Below, in pieces: positions 33,119 through 40,742 of a DNA stretch of 64,000 nt. The notes beneath the pieces are model-generated. The model saw only the letters and a list, made by a program, of their open reading frames with translations. It did no database searches and was not told the DNA's origin. Both the position numbers and the translations under genes were made by a program. Source of the DNA: Ramlibacter sp. (GTDB taxonomy: Bacteria > Pseudomonadota > Gammaproteobacteria > Burkholderiales > Burkholderiaceae_C); contig JAHBZN010000002.1 of NCBI GenBank assembly GCA_019635415.1, forward strand, positions 620,001-684,000. Reading direction: 5' to 3'. Position 1 is the stretch's first letter. Each line of letters opens with the position of its first letter.

Positions 33119-35050
33119 TCATGGCGTATTGGCGGCGGGAGTGCAAAAGGCCAGCGCATGGCTCAGGGTCTGGACCGCGCGCGGGTCGGACAGCAGCGAC
33201 TCGGGGCGCAGCAGCAGGCAGGCCACGCGCCGCTGCGCATGCACCAGCAGGCGCGGGCTGTCGTGGGTGTCGCGCAGCCACACGCTCCAGCCCTGCGGCA
33301 GCGCGGCGCCGCCACGCAGGGCCCAGCTGGCGTAGCCTGCGGCGATGAACGCCGTCCGGTCAGCCCATGGCGCCTCGTCCGTGGCGCGGCACGGCAGCAG
33401 ACGGCCATGCTCGGGCGTGATCGGCGTGACCTCAAAGCCGGCCCGCGCCAGCAACCCGAATGCGGCGTCACCCAGCGCCACGGTGTGGTCGGCGTCGAAG
33501 GCCGGTGGCGGGTGGCCGAGCAGCACGGTGGGGCGCGCGGTGGGGCTGAAGCCCAGCCCCAGGCCGAGCAGGAGCTCGCGCACGGCGGCGGGGAACGGGT
33601 CGTCGCCGCTGTCATGCAGGTTCACCGCAGCGGGCAGGCGCGGGGGCGCGTCTGGCGCGCCGGCGCCGGGTGGGGCGTCGAGCCCGAGCGCGCGCCACAG
33701 CGACAGCGCCTTGTGCCGCGACTCCTGTTCCTCGCGTGCCGGCACGGAATCGGCCACGAGGTCACCGCCGGTACGCACCTCGGCCACCCCGTCCCGCAGC
33801 GCGGCTGCGCGCAGCAGGGTGCCCACCATCGCATGGCCATCGGCGCGCACCAGCACCCCCAGGCCGCCGTACCAGCCGCGGGGGCTGGCCTCCAGTTCGG
33901 CAATCGCGGCCAGCGCATGCGGCCTGGGTGTGCCGGTGAGCATCACCGGCGCGGCCGTGGCCACCAGCGCGTCCCAGGCGTCGACGCCGGTGCGCAGCCG
34001 GCCCTGCAGGCGGTCCACGGCATGCACGACGGTGGCCAGCGCCATCTGGCGCCGCCGCTCGGTGAGACGCAGCGAACCCGGCTCGCACAGAGGCGCAAGG
34101 TCGTTGCGCAGCGCGTCGGTGCAGATGGCCAGGGAGGCCGCGTCCACCGTCTCGTTGACAAGCTCGCGGAAGGCCTCGGCCTCGCCCACCGGCCCGGGCG
34201 CACGCGCGACGGTGCCGCAGACCGGCAGGGACTGCACGGTGCCGTCCTGCACCACCAGTTGCAGGTCGGGGGAGGCGCCAAACAGTTGCCCGCCCAGGCC
34301 GTCATTGAGCAGAAAGCTCATGGGCGCGGGGTTGGCGTGGCGCAGGCGCGCAAAGGCCTGCGCCGCCGAGGCGTGGGTGCGGCGCCGGTAGCTCTGGCTC
34401 AGCGTGAGCGACACCAGCGGCCGCTCGCGCAGATGGACCAGCGCGCGGGCCACCATGGCGGCATAGCCGCCCGGGGCATGGTCGTCGCGGGGTTCGGGCG
34501 GCTCGGCCGGAGGTGCCTTGCCGGTGGCAGCGGCCCGCAGTGGCGCCGCTGCGGACCCGGCCGCTGCCGGCAGCGACAGGGTCACGTGCGTCCATTGGCC
34601 CTGCGCATCGCGCTGCCAGAAGGCTTCGGGCAGGAACAGCACGCCGATGTCCTCGTCCGGCGCCGTGCCCGGGGTGGCCAGCCGGTGCGCGTTGAAGCGC
34701 AGCGCCCCGAGCAGCATGACCTCGGGTTGGGGTTCAAAAGCCTGCAGCAGGGCACGCAGCGCCGCCACAGGGGGCTGGCTGGCGGTGGCGCGGGCCCAGT
34801 CGGCCAGGGCCGGCTGCGCCAGCAGGTCCTGGCCCAGCGCACTGGCGGGCTCGACCTGCAGCGCGGCCGCACGCACCCGCAGCAGCAGGGCGGGGGCTTC
34901 CACCAGCGTGGCTTGCAGCGGGTGCAGGCCGGCGATGCCGGCATCCACACCGAAGTACATGCCCGGCCCCTGATCGAGCCGGGCCAGGGCGGCCTCGACC
35001 TCGTCCGCGTCCGCGGGGCGGGCACGGGCCTGCAGACGGAGGAGGCTCAA
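33119..35050 (-). CDS. TrpE/PhzE-like chorismate-utilising enzyme with degenerate amidotransferase domain
   Basis: 643 aa, reading from a TTG start at 35050 that overlaps the TctC stop as TTGA. Residues ~195-465 are a chorismate-binding domain: LFGASPDLQLVVQDGTVQSL (compare the GSSPE motif), PVCGTVARAPG (PIAGTRPRG), TDALRNDLAPLCEPGSLRLT (DLGRNDL), MLTGTPRPHALAAI (TVSGAPKIRAM) and YGGLGVLV. The last ~170 residues resemble the TrpG half of PhzE, but the Cys nucleophile elbow is missing and the HPES motif reads LLRPESLLSDP (His replaced by Arg). Glutamine-driven amination is therefore unlikely; the product may be ammonia-dependent or non-aminated. Confidence 0.78.
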   Translation of the reverse strand: MSLLRLQARARPADADEVEAALARLDQGPGMYFGVDAGIAGLHPLQATLVEAPALLLRVRAAALQVEPASALGQDLLAQPALADWARATASQPPVAALRALLQAFEPQPEVMLLGALRFNAHRLATPGTAPDEDIGVLFLPEAFWQRDAQGQWTHVTLSLPAAAGSAAAPLRAAATGKAPPAEPPEPRDDHAPGGYAAMVARALVHLRERPLVSLTLSQSYRRRTHASAAQAFARLRHANPAPMSFLLNDGLGGQLFGASPDLQLVVQDGTVQSLPVCGTVARAPGPVGEAEAFRELVNETVDAASLAICTDALRNDLAPLCEPGSLRLTERRRQMALATVVHAVDRLQGRLRTGVDAWDALVATAAPVMLTGTPRPHALAAIAELEASPRGWYGGLGVLVRADGHAMVGTLLRAAALRDGVAEVRTGGDLVADSVPAREEQESRHKALSLWRALGLDAPPGAGAPDAPPRLPAAVNLHDSGDDPFPAAVRELLLGLGLGFSPTARPTVLLGHPPPAFDADHTVALGDAAFGLLARAGFEVTPITPEHGRLLPCRATDEAPWADRTAFIAAGYASWALRGGAALPQGWSVWLRDTHDSPRLLVHAQRRVACLLLRPESLLSDPRAVQTLSHALAFCTPAANTP

Positions 35051-36042
35051 TCGATCCTGACGCCGGTGCGCTTGATCACGGGGGTCATGACCTTGAGTTC
35101 CTGCTGCATGAACTTGTGCAGGTCCTGCTCGGAGCCGCCGATCGGTTCCATGTACATGGTGTGCAGCTTGGTCTTGACATCGGGCAGCGCCAGGGCGGCG
35201 TTGATCTCCTGGTTCATGCGCTGCACGATCTCGTTGGGCGTGCTCGCGGGCGCCATGATGGCCATCCACGCCAGGTTCTCGATCTCGGGCAGGCCGGCTT
35301 CCTTCATGGTGGGGATCTCGGGCGTGAGCTCGCTGCGCTTGGCGGTGGACACCGACAGCGCGCGCAGCTTGCCGGCCTTGACCTGCGGCATCACCGCCAC
35401 GGCCGGCACGCAGGCAAACTGCACGTCACCCTGCAGGATGGCGGCAATGGCCAGCGGCGACGAGGCGTAGGGGATGTGCACCGCGTAGGTGTCGGTCTTG
35501 ACCTTGAGCAGTTCCACGCCGAGCTGCGACAGGCTGCCCACGCCGGTGGACGAGAAGTTGAACTTGCCGGGCTCCTTCTTCATGGCATCCACCAGGCCGC
35601 GCAGCGTGGTGATGCCCGAATCGGCGCGCACCGCGCACACGTTGGCCTGGCCGCCGGCCAGCACCACGGGGCGAAGTTCGGTGAACGGGTCGTAGCCCAG
35701 CTTGGAGTAGATCTGCGTGTTGTAGACCAGCGGCCCGTTGGTGCTGATGAGGTAGGTGTAGCCGTCGCCGGCGGCCTTGGACACGTACGAGGTGCCGTTG
35801 TTGCCGCCCGCGCCTGGCCGGTTCTCGACGATCACGGGTTGGCCCAGGCGCGGCGAAATCTTGTCGGCGACGATGCGCGTGATGATGTCCGGCGACGAGC
35901 CGGCGCCATACGGCACCACGATGCGGATCGGCTTGCTGGGCCAGGGCGCTTGCGCGAAGGCCCCCGCGCAGGCCGTGGCCACGGCGAGCAGCGCGGCGCC
36001 CTTGAGCAGACGGCGGGTGGAGGGGGAGGTGAGACGGGTCAT
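35047..36042 (-). CDS. Bug/TctC-family tricarboxylate-type solute-binding protein
   Basis: 331 aa with signal peptide (~1-30). Periplasmic receptor: PIRIVVPYGAGSSPDIITRI, LGQPVIVENRPGAGGNNGTS YVSKAAGDGYT and TKLHTMYMEPIGGS are typical. Ligand unknown; Bug proteins bind organic acids. Translationally coupled on both sides (ATGA with the chorismate mutase-like gene, TTGA with the TrpE-like gene), an unusual partnership for a binding protein. Confidence 0.92.
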   Translation of the reverse strand: MTRLTSPSTRRLLKGAALLAVATACAGAFAQAPWPSKPIRIVVPYGAGSSPDIITRIVADKISPRLGQPVIVENRPGAGGNNGTSYVSKAAGDGYTYLISTNGPLVYNTQIYSKLGYDPFTELRPVVLAGGQANVCAVRADSGITTLRGLVDAMKKEPGKFNFSSTGVGSLSQLGVELLKVKTDTYAVHIPYASSPLAIAAILQGDVQFACVPAVAVMPQVKAGKLRALSVSTAKRSELTPEIPTMKEAGLPEIENLAWMAIMAPASTPNEIVQRMNQEINAALALPDVKTKLHTMYMEPIGGSEQDLHKFMQQELKVMTPVIKRTGVRID

Positions 36043-36416
36043 GGTGTGATCCTTTCCGTGTCGTGGAAGAAACGCCCCTCGCCGGCAATGAAGCCGGCGA
36101 CCAGCGTGCGATAGGTGGCCTCGATCAGATCGGGCAACCCGGGGAACTGGGATTCGTGTGGCGTGGCCAGCTCGCGCACGCGCTGGAAGACCTGCGCCTG
36201 GCGGGCGGGTGCCGACACCTGGAATTCATCGAGCTTGAAGCGCGCCGCGTCGCGCACGCACAGGGCGCGCTGGGCGAGCAGGGCCACGATCTGCGTGTCC
36301 AGCGCGTCGATGTTGGCGCGCAGTTCGCCCAGTGTTTCGGCCTGGGGGACGTAGGCCGGGTCCTTGAAGCGGCGCACCGGTGCGCCAGCGGTGCTGGGTT
36401 CCTGCGGGGATGTCAT
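36039..36416 (-). CDS. Chorismate mutase-like protein (AroQ/PchB type)
   Basis: 125 aa, all-helical AroQ class: LGELRANIDALDTQIVALLA QRALCVRDAARFK begins the fold and EATYRTLVAGFIAGEGRFF ends it. It converts chorismate to prephenate, or may act as isochorismate-pyruvate lyase (PchB). First gene of a three-gene operon with a Bug-type protein and a TrpE-like enzyme. A 20-bp palindrome lies 18 bases upstream. Confidence 0.8.
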   Translation of the reverse strand: MTSPQEPSTAGAPVRRFKDPAYVPQAETLGELRANIDALDTQIVALLAQRALCVRDAARFKLDEFQVSAPARQAQVFQRVRELATPHESQFPGLPDLIEATYRTLVAGFIAGEGRFFHDTERITP

Positions 36417-36433
36417 GGGCGTGCGGGATGTGA

Positions 36434-36453
36434 TTAATAAGCAAGCTTATCAA
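36434..36453. promoter_or_regulatory. 20-bp palindromic operator candidate upstream of the chorismate operon
   Basis: TTAATAAGC-AA-GCTTATCAA: arms match at 8 of 9 positions. It lies 18 bases before the chorismate mutase start on the minus strand, where a repressor could block transcription. The AT-rich 20-bp palindrome resembles MarR-family sites; no such regulator gene is in the window. Confidence 0.55.
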
Positions 36454-36628
36454 ATGTGCCGGCGCGAAAACCATTGGTAGCTGACACCTTGCCAGACCCG
36501 GGGGCCGGGTGTAAGGGAGCCCGCGTCCTACAGCGCGCGGGGCCGCCCGCCCACGGTGGCGGCGGGCCACGCTTCCTAAGCTTGGGGGGCTCAGCCCCTG
36601 TGATCTGCCAGCCAAGGAGTCCATCGTC

Positions 36629-37366
36629 ATGAATCCAAGATCCCCCCAATTCCAGGCGGCCCTGCGCGCCGCGGCGGCCGGCGCCCTGATCGGCATCGTG
36701 GCCCTGGCCGGCATCCTTTGGGCCTCGGGCCGGGGCTGGTGGCCCGGGGCGCGAGGGCAGGTGGCCGCTGCGCGCACCGCCGATTTTGCGGGCGAGGCCG
36801 CCTCACCCGATGCCCGGCGGCTGGCCCAGTGGATCGCCCGCACGGGCGACAACCGCCGCATGAACTTCGTGATCCTCGACAAGAAAGGGGCACGCCTCTT
36901 TGTCTTCGGGCCCGATGCGCGGCTGCGCGGGGCCTCGCCGGTGCTGCTGGGCTTCGCGCCGGGCGACGACAGCGTGGCCGGCATCGGCAAGCGGCCGATC
37001 GCCGAGGTCCAGCCGCATGAGCGCACCACGCCCGCGGGCCGCTTCGTCGCCGAGCCCGGGCGCAACGCCACGGGCGAGGACGTGGTCTGGGTCGACTACG
37101 GCGCAGCGGTGTCGATGCACCGGGTGCGCGCCACCGTGGCCTCGGAGCGCCGGCTGGAGCGGCTGGCCACCCCCACGGTGGAGGACAACCGCATCTCCTA
37201 TGGCTGCATCAACGTGCCGGTGGCCTTCTTCGAGCAGGTGGTGCAGCCCGCGTTCGACAAGCGCTACGGCGTGGTCTATGTGCTGCCCGAAATCAAGGCA
37301 CTGGGCGAGGTGTTCGCCCTCGACGACGCGGGGGCCGCCGGCGCCGACGCCGTGCGGCAGATGTAG
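36629..37366 (+). CDS. YkuD-type L,D-transpeptidase-like protein (first copy)
   Basis: 245 aa with an N-terminal signal anchor (ALRAAAAGALIGIVALAGIL). The catalytic core resembles YkuD: PAGRFVAEPG, WVDYGAAVSMHRV, and DNRISYGCINVPVAFFE with the expected catalytic Cys near residue 192 (SYGCINV). These enzymes crosslink peptidoglycan or attach proteins to it. An AGGAG ribosome site precedes the ATG. A paralogue lies 0.7 kb downstream. Confidence 0.85.
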   Translation: MNPRSPQFQAALRAAAAGALIGIVALAGILWASGRGWWPGARGQVAAARTADFAGEAASPDARRLAQWIARTGDNRRMNFVILDKKGARLFVFGPDARLRGASPVLLGFAPGDDSVAGIGKRPIAEVQPHERTTPAGRFVAEPGRNATGEDVVWVDYGAAVSMHRVRATVASERRLERLATPTVEDNRISYGCINVPVAFFEQVVQPAFDKRYGVVYVLPEIKALGEVFALDDAGAAGADAVRQM

Positions 37367-37499
37367 GCGCTGGCCCACAGCGCAAACCGCCGGCTGCCGA
37401 CCTCGCGCCCTGGCCCAGCCGGTATTCTGGAATCCAGCCGGAACACACCGGTGTTGTTCAACCCGATGGTTCCGACCATCACTGCCAGGAGATTCTGAA

Positions 37500-37772
37500 A
37501 TGACCAAGACCCAATGGACCCAAGGCCTGATTGCCGGTGCGGTGGCCCTTGCCTTTGCCGGCACCGGTGTGGCGATCGCCCAGAGCACCCCGCCCAGCAG
37601 CGGCATCAACCCGCCCATCGCCGAGGGCCAGCAAAGCACCCAGAACACGCCCATGGGCTCGACCGGCGTGCAGGGCAACAGCAGCGACACGCTGTCCAGC
37701 AGCCCCACGCCGTCGCAGGACACCATGGCGGCCATGCCCGAGGAACGCGCACCCCAGGCCGACCGCAACTGA
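37500..37772 (+). CDS. Small secreted Ser/Thr/Gln-rich protein
   Basis: 90 aa. A Sec signal peptide (MTKTQWTQGLIAGAVALAFA, cleavage after AIAQ), then a hydrophilic disordered tail rich in S, T, Q and P. A clear AGGAG ribosome site precedes the ATG and a strong terminator follows. No recognised domain; it lies between two YkuD paralogues and might be a wall-linked substrate, which is speculation. Confidence 0.75.
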   Translation: MTKTQWTQGLIAGAVALAFAGTGVAIAQSTPPSSGINPPIAEGQQSTQNTPMGSTGVQGNSSDTLSSSPTPSQDTMAAMPEERAPQADRN

Positions 37773-37790
37773 CCGCAAGCCACTCGCGCC

Positions 37791-37818
37791 AAAGCCGGGC
37801 CGATGCCCGGCTTTTTTG
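37791..37818 (+). terminator. Intrinsic terminator after the small secreted protein gene
   Basis: AAGCCGGGC, loop CGAT, GCCCGGCTT followed by TTTT: a perfect 9-bp stem with a U-tract, 19 bases after the stop. Confidence 0.9.
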
Positions 37819-37910
37819 TGGGCGCGCAGGTGGGGGCGGCGGTTACCGTGAATCCGTCACACCCTGGCCCGCCCGCCACACCCCGTCATCCACCTGAAAT
37901 CAGAATCAAA

Positions 37911-37967
37911 TCAGGCTGTAGCCCTTGTCTGTCGGTCACTGTTCGCTACCAAAAACATAGCAAATGA
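37911..37967 (+). repeat. Dispersed repeat, copy D
   Basis: TCAGGCTGTAGCCCTTGTCT, GTCGGTCACTGTTCGCTACC, AAAAACATAGCAAATG. Very close to copy E; these two form a subfamily with GGTCACT and ATAGCAAA. Lies in the gap before the second YkuD gene. Confidence 0.85.
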
Positions 37968-38060
37968 GGGGTCGACCCGAAATGTATCTGTTGTTGCGAG
38001 ATGCACAGGGCGGCGCTAGCATGCCCTGCATCCCGTGCCAATGCCGGCGCGGTGACAGGC

Positions 38061-38678
38061 ATGGGGACTCGGACAACGATGTGGATTCGCGGATGGATGG
38101 CGGCCGGGCTGGCCGCGGCAGGGTTGGCGTGCGGCAGCCCCGCGGTGGCGCAGGACGCGGTGGCACGCGAACTGGCGCGCTGGGTGGTGGCAACCGCCGA
38201 TGCGCAGGGCCTGCCGTTTGCCGTGGTCGACAAGCGCGGCGCGCGGCTGGACGTCTATGGCGCCGACGGGCAGTGGCGTGGCTCGTCGCCTGCGCTGCTG
38301 GGCCTGACCCCGGGCGATCACAGCGTGGCCGGGGTGGCGCAGCGCGTGCTCACCGGGCTGACGCTGGCCGAGCGCACCACGCCGGCCGGGCGCTTTGTGT
38401 CCGAGCCGGGCCACAACCTCAAGGGCGAGGCGGTGGTCTGGGTCGACTACGCCTCGGCCTTCGCCATCCACCGCCTGCGGCCTTCGCCCGCCCATGAGCG
38501 GCGCGCGCAGCGGCTGGCCTCGGCGGCGCCCGACGACAACCGCATCACGCTGGGCTGCGTGGTGGTGCCGGTGGATTTCTACGAGGCGGTGGTGGCCCCG
38601 GTGCTGGGGCGCAGCCGCGCCGTGGTGTACGTGTTGCCGGAGTCGGGCGAGGCGGGCGCGCTGATGCGCCCGGACTGA
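38061..38678 (+). CDS. YkuD-type L,D-transpeptidase-like protein (second copy)
   Basis: 205 aa, signal peptide (MWIRGWMAAGLAAAGLACGS, cleavage near AVAQ). Same core as the upstream paralogue: PAGRFVSEPGH, WVDYASAFAIHRL and DNRITLGCVVVPVDFYE, catalytic Cys retained in LGCVVV. It lacks the C-terminal extension of the first copy. Start ambiguous: the ATG at 38061 is used here, the ATG at 38079 begins the signal peptide itself. Confidence 0.82.
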   Translation: MGTRTTMWIRGWMAAGLAAAGLACGSPAVAQDAVARELARWVVATADAQGLPFAVVDKRGARLDVYGADGQWRGSSPALLGLTPGDHSVAGVAQRVLTGLTLAERTTPAGRFVSEPGHNLKGEAVVWVDYASAFAIHRLRPSPAHERRAQRLASAAPDDNRITLGCVVVPVDFYEAVVAPVLGRSRAVVYVLPESGEAGALMRPD

Positions 38679-38686
38679 GCCCGGGC

Positions 38687-39553
38687 TCAGCGAAACAACG
38701 CGTCAAAGCCCTCCATCGGCTCGAAGCGTCGGTTGCGGAAAATCAGCCGCGTCGGGCCGGGCAGGGCGCGCTCGCGCAGCGGGTGGTCCGGATCGCCGGG
38801 GTAGCAGACCACGCGTGTGCCCTCGAACTCCTGCGGCTCGGGCTGGATCACCGGCGGGAGCCTGGACCGTGCGGCCGCCAGCACACTGGCCACGCTGGCG
38901 TGGCGCGACAGGTGGGCCAGGCTCATGATCTGGGGCGGCGCCAGCGCCATCTGGTCGGCCCAGTACTGCTGCAGCGCGGCGCGGGGCGCCAGCCAGACGC
39001 TGTCGGTGGTTTCGCGGTTGTCGTGCAGCGCGGTCTGGCCCTCGGGCAGGGCGGCCACGAAGAAGCGCGTGTCAAAGCGCTTTTGCTGCAGCGAAGGCAC
39101 CACCGGGGTGATCCAGCGCGACCAGGGCACGAGGTCGCGCGTGCGCAGGCGCAGCGCCATCAGCGCCAGCACGTCGGCAAACGCGTGGCCCTCGCGCAGC
39201 AGCGCGGCCGCGCGCGTGGCGTCGGCGTCGTGCGCGAACAGCACGCCGGACTCCTCGAAAGCCTCGCGCACGGCGGCCACATACAGGCCGGTGGCCGCGG
39301 GTGCGTCCAGAGCGTGTTCGCCCAGGCTGGCCAGCAGCGCCTCGGCGGGCTGGTCCAGGTGGGCGGCGGCGTCCAGCGTGGCGTCGGCCGCGTCCACCTT
39401 GCCCCCGGGAAAAACGAAGGCGCCGCCCAGCACATCCGACAGGCCGTGGCGCTTCATCAGGAAGACTTCCAGCCCGGTGGGGCCGTCGCGCAGCAGCACG
39501 ATGGAGGCGGAGGCACGGGGCGGGCCCGAAACGCTTTGCGAGTTCAGTTGCAT
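38687..39553 (-). CDS. NUDIX hydrolase (NUDT7/NUDT19-like)
   Basis: 288 aa. The NUDIX box is split by an insertion: FVFPGGKVDAADATLDAAAH near residue 46 carries the first part, and VAAVREAFEESGVLFAHD (~92) the REx2EExG part, as in eukaryotic NUDT7/NUDT19-type CoA diphosphatases. The rest (PHIMSLAHLSRHASVASVLA-like PPQIMSLAHL) is extended. Predicted substrate is a CoA or nucleotide diphosphate, not certain. Confidence 0.82.
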   Translation of the reverse strand: MQLNSQSVSGPPRASASIVLLRDGPTGLEVFLMKRHGLSDVLGGAFVFPGGKVDAADATLDAAAHLDQPAEALLASLGEHALDAPAATGLYVAAVREAFEESGVLFAHDADATRAAALLREGHAFADVLALMALRLRTRDLVPWSRWITPVVPSLQQKRFDTRFFVAALPEGQTALHDNRETTDSVWLAPRAALQQYWADQMALAPPQIMSLAHLSRHASVASVLAAARSRLPPVIQPEPQEFEGTRVVCYPGDPDHPLRERALPGPTRLIFRNRRFEPMEGFDALFR

Positions 39554-39678
39554 GGGGATTCGCAGTCACCTGCGGTGCAGCGGCGGGCGCCGCTGTCCAG
39601 TAAAGTCCGGCAGGCAGGCGCACAGGCTATCAGAGCCGGCGCGCCGGGCGCTTCACCCACATGACAGGAAGACGAGAG

Positions 39679-40596
39679 ATGAGCATTGACTTCAAGGGCC
39701 GCGTGGCCATCGTGACCGGTGCCGGCGGCGGCCTCGGCAAACAGCATGCGCTGGCCCTGGCGCGGCGTGGCGCCAAAGTGATCGTGAACGACCTGGGCGG
39801 CGCCGTGGATGGCTCGGGCGGTTCGGTGAGCGCCGCGCAGGCCGTGGTGGACGAGATCCGCGCCGCGGGTGGCGAGGCCCTGGCCAACGGGGCCTCGGTG
39901 ACCGATTTCGCGGCCGTGCAGGCCATGGTGGAGCAGGCCATGCAGGCCTGGGGCCGCGTGGACATCCTGGTGAACAACGCCGGCATCCTGCGCGACAAAA
40001 GCTTCGGCAAGATGGATCTGGCCGATTTCAGGCTGGTGATGGACGTGCACGTGATGGGCGCGGTCCACTGCACCAAGGCCGTCTGGCCCGTCATGGTGGC
40101 GCAGAAGTACGGGCGCATCGTCATGACCACCTCGTCCAGCGGGCTGTACGGCAACTTCGGCCAGGCCAACTACGGCGCGGCCAAGATGGCGCTGGTGGGG
40201 CTCATGCAGACCCTGTCGATCGAGGGCCAGAAGAGTGACATCCGCGTCAACTGCCTCGCACCCACCGCTGCCACGCGCATGACCGAGGGCCTGATGTCCG
40301 AGGAGGTGCTGCGCGCGCTGGACCCGGCGGCCGTGGTGCCGGCCATGCTGGTCATGGCCAGCCAGGAGGCGCCCAACCGCACCGTGCTGTGCGCGGGCGC
40401 GGGCACGTTCGAGGCGGCCCACATCACGCTGACGCAGGGCGTGCACATCGGCACCGGCGATCAGGCCCCCGAGGCCCTGGCCGCGCAGCTGGCCGCGGTG
40501 ACCGACCGCCATGGCGAGATCGTGCCGCAAAGCGGCAGCGCCCAGGGCAGCAACGAGGTGGGCAAGGCCCAACTGCATCGCTCGGCCACGCCCTGA
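39679..40596 (+). CDS. Short-chain dehydrogenase (MFE-2-type hydroxyacyl-CoA dehydrogenase-like)
   Basis: 305 aa. NAD(P) motif VTGAGGGLGKQHALALARRG (~12), DVNIL-type VDILVNNAG (~98), and the catalytic YGAAKMA (~165) with upstream Ser (TTSSSGLYGN). The N-terminal glycine motif GAGGGLG and the extended C-terminus resemble the dehydrogenase unit of peroxisomal multifunctional enzyme type 2, so a 3-hydroxyacyl-CoA substrate is likely. ATG at 39679 chosen; an in-frame ATG 18 bases upstream exists. Confidence 0.88.
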   Translation: MSIDFKGRVAIVTGAGGGLGKQHALALARRGAKVIVNDLGGAVDGSGGSVSAAQAVVDEIRAAGGEALANGASVTDFAAVQAMVEQAMQAWGRVDILVNNAGILRDKSFGKMDLADFRLVMDVHVMGAVHCTKAVWPVMVAQKYGRIVMTTSSSGLYGNFGQANYGAAKMALVGLMQTLSIEGQKSDIRVNCLAPTAATRMTEGLMSEEVLRALDPAAVVPAMLVMASQEAPNRTVLCAGAGTFEAAHITLTQGVHIGTGDQAPEALAAQLAAVTDRHGEIVPQSGSAQGSNEVGKAQLHRSATP

Positions 40597-40742
40597 CGGC
40601 TTTTGCCTAGCCAAAAGGCGGGCGGCCGGTGGGCGGCGCAGGGCAAATCCCCGGCCCGCGCAGGCCTATCGGCGCCCCAAGCAGACCGGGCGGCGTCGTG
40701 TTAACTTTCGGCCCAAAGCACATTCATTGGGACAAAAACAAG

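Noticed and set aside
32834..35470. 878-codon plus-strand open frame over the TrpE-like and TctC genes
   Set aside because: Shadow of the minus-strand chorismate operon; the minus-strand frame has family motifs, this one does not.
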